Shown: piece by piece, positions 63,987 to 64,000 of the stretch
How the letters are laid out: each line of letters begins with the position of its first letter
How positions within the stretch are numbered: position 1 is the stretch's first letter
From: Streptomyces bottropensis ATCC 25435
GTDB taxonomy: Bacteria > Actinomycetota > Actinomycetes > Streptomycetales > Streptomycetaceae
Reading direction: 5' to 3'
Length of the DNA: 64,000 nucleotides
NCBI RefSeq assembly: GCF_000383595.1
Contig: NZ_KB911581.1
Span: forward strand, 1,529,727 to 1,593,726
The notes under the pieces: generated by a model
Databases searched by the model: none
Told to the model about the DNA's origin: nothing
What the model saw: only the letters and a program-made list of their open reading frames with translations
Position numbers and translations under genes: made by a program

Positions 63987-64000
63987 ATGACCGGTCGGCG

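Overview
This window is about 72% GC, has strongly G/C-ending codons, many GTG starts and WhiB-like regulators. It is chromosomal core sequence of a Streptomyces species. The gene order (uvrD2-wblC, moaE, catR-hisN, aroA-rsgA, sigR-rsrA, def, nrdABS, dasR-dasABCD-nagB, wblE, sigH) follows the published organisation of the Streptomyces coelicolor A3(2) core. No phage, plasmid or insertion sequence was recognised.

Region 1 (1-8.2 kb): nudC, a mycoredoxin behind an exact SigR-type promoter, the UvrD2-like helicase, and the antibiotic-responsive regulator wblC with its AT-rich promoter, a leader ORF and an intrinsic terminator acting as attenuator. A small basic protein coupled to wblC, a zinc-ribbon protein, an ABC1 kinase and a divergent ThiF-like protein follow.

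Region 2 (8.3-23.9 kb): a YgjP-like metallopeptidase, three consecutive AIM24-domain genes (the first fused to a TerD domain), NUDIX and zincin-like genes, an SDR protein, moaE, a PDZ-Lon protease, a UPF0182 membrane protein, and two identical initiator tRNA genes flanking a Sel1-repeat gene.

Region 3 (23.9-33.8 kb): catR, a CBS-domain protein, hisN, a TetR regulator, an SMR transporter, aroA-rsgA, an M50 peptidase, an SRAP/HMCES protein, and the thiol-oxidative stress switch sigR-rsrA with its autoregulatory promoter and the 55-codon N-terminal extension.

Region 4 (33.8-47.3 kb): a cluster of Roadblock/LC7-type proteins, a TPR protein, peptide deformylase, and class Ia ribonucleotide reductase (nrdA-nrdB, with an nrdS-like AraC regulator downstream) under a cobalamin riboswitch. 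A nucleoside hydrolase and a monocarboxylate/solute symporter with its DUF3311 partner follow.

Region 5 (47.7-54.8 kb): the chitobiose/N-acetylglucosamine regulon, with the GntR regulator dasR, lipoprotein dasA, permeases dasB and dasC, the GH3 hexosaminidase dasD and the deaminase nagB. Several DasR-type operators (dre) are visible, including one with no obvious target gene. Six 22-bp tandem repeats lie between dasA and dasB.

Region 6 (55.3-64 kb): a PdtaS-like sensor kinase, wblE, a diacylglycerol kinase, the stress sigma factor sigH with its RsbW-like anti-sigma factor behind a SigB-type promoter, a UBP zinc-finger protein, a Na+/H+ antiporter and a PLP-dependent deaminase-family protein.

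Stress sensing ties much of the window together: SigR/RsrA with mycoredoxin, CatR, WblC attenuation and SigH/RshA. Metabolite-controlled regulons (B12 with nrd, GlcN-6-P with das/nag) sit between them. The less explained parts are the AIM24 triplet, the Roadblock cluster, the repeat arrays in intergenic DNA and two possible gene relics.
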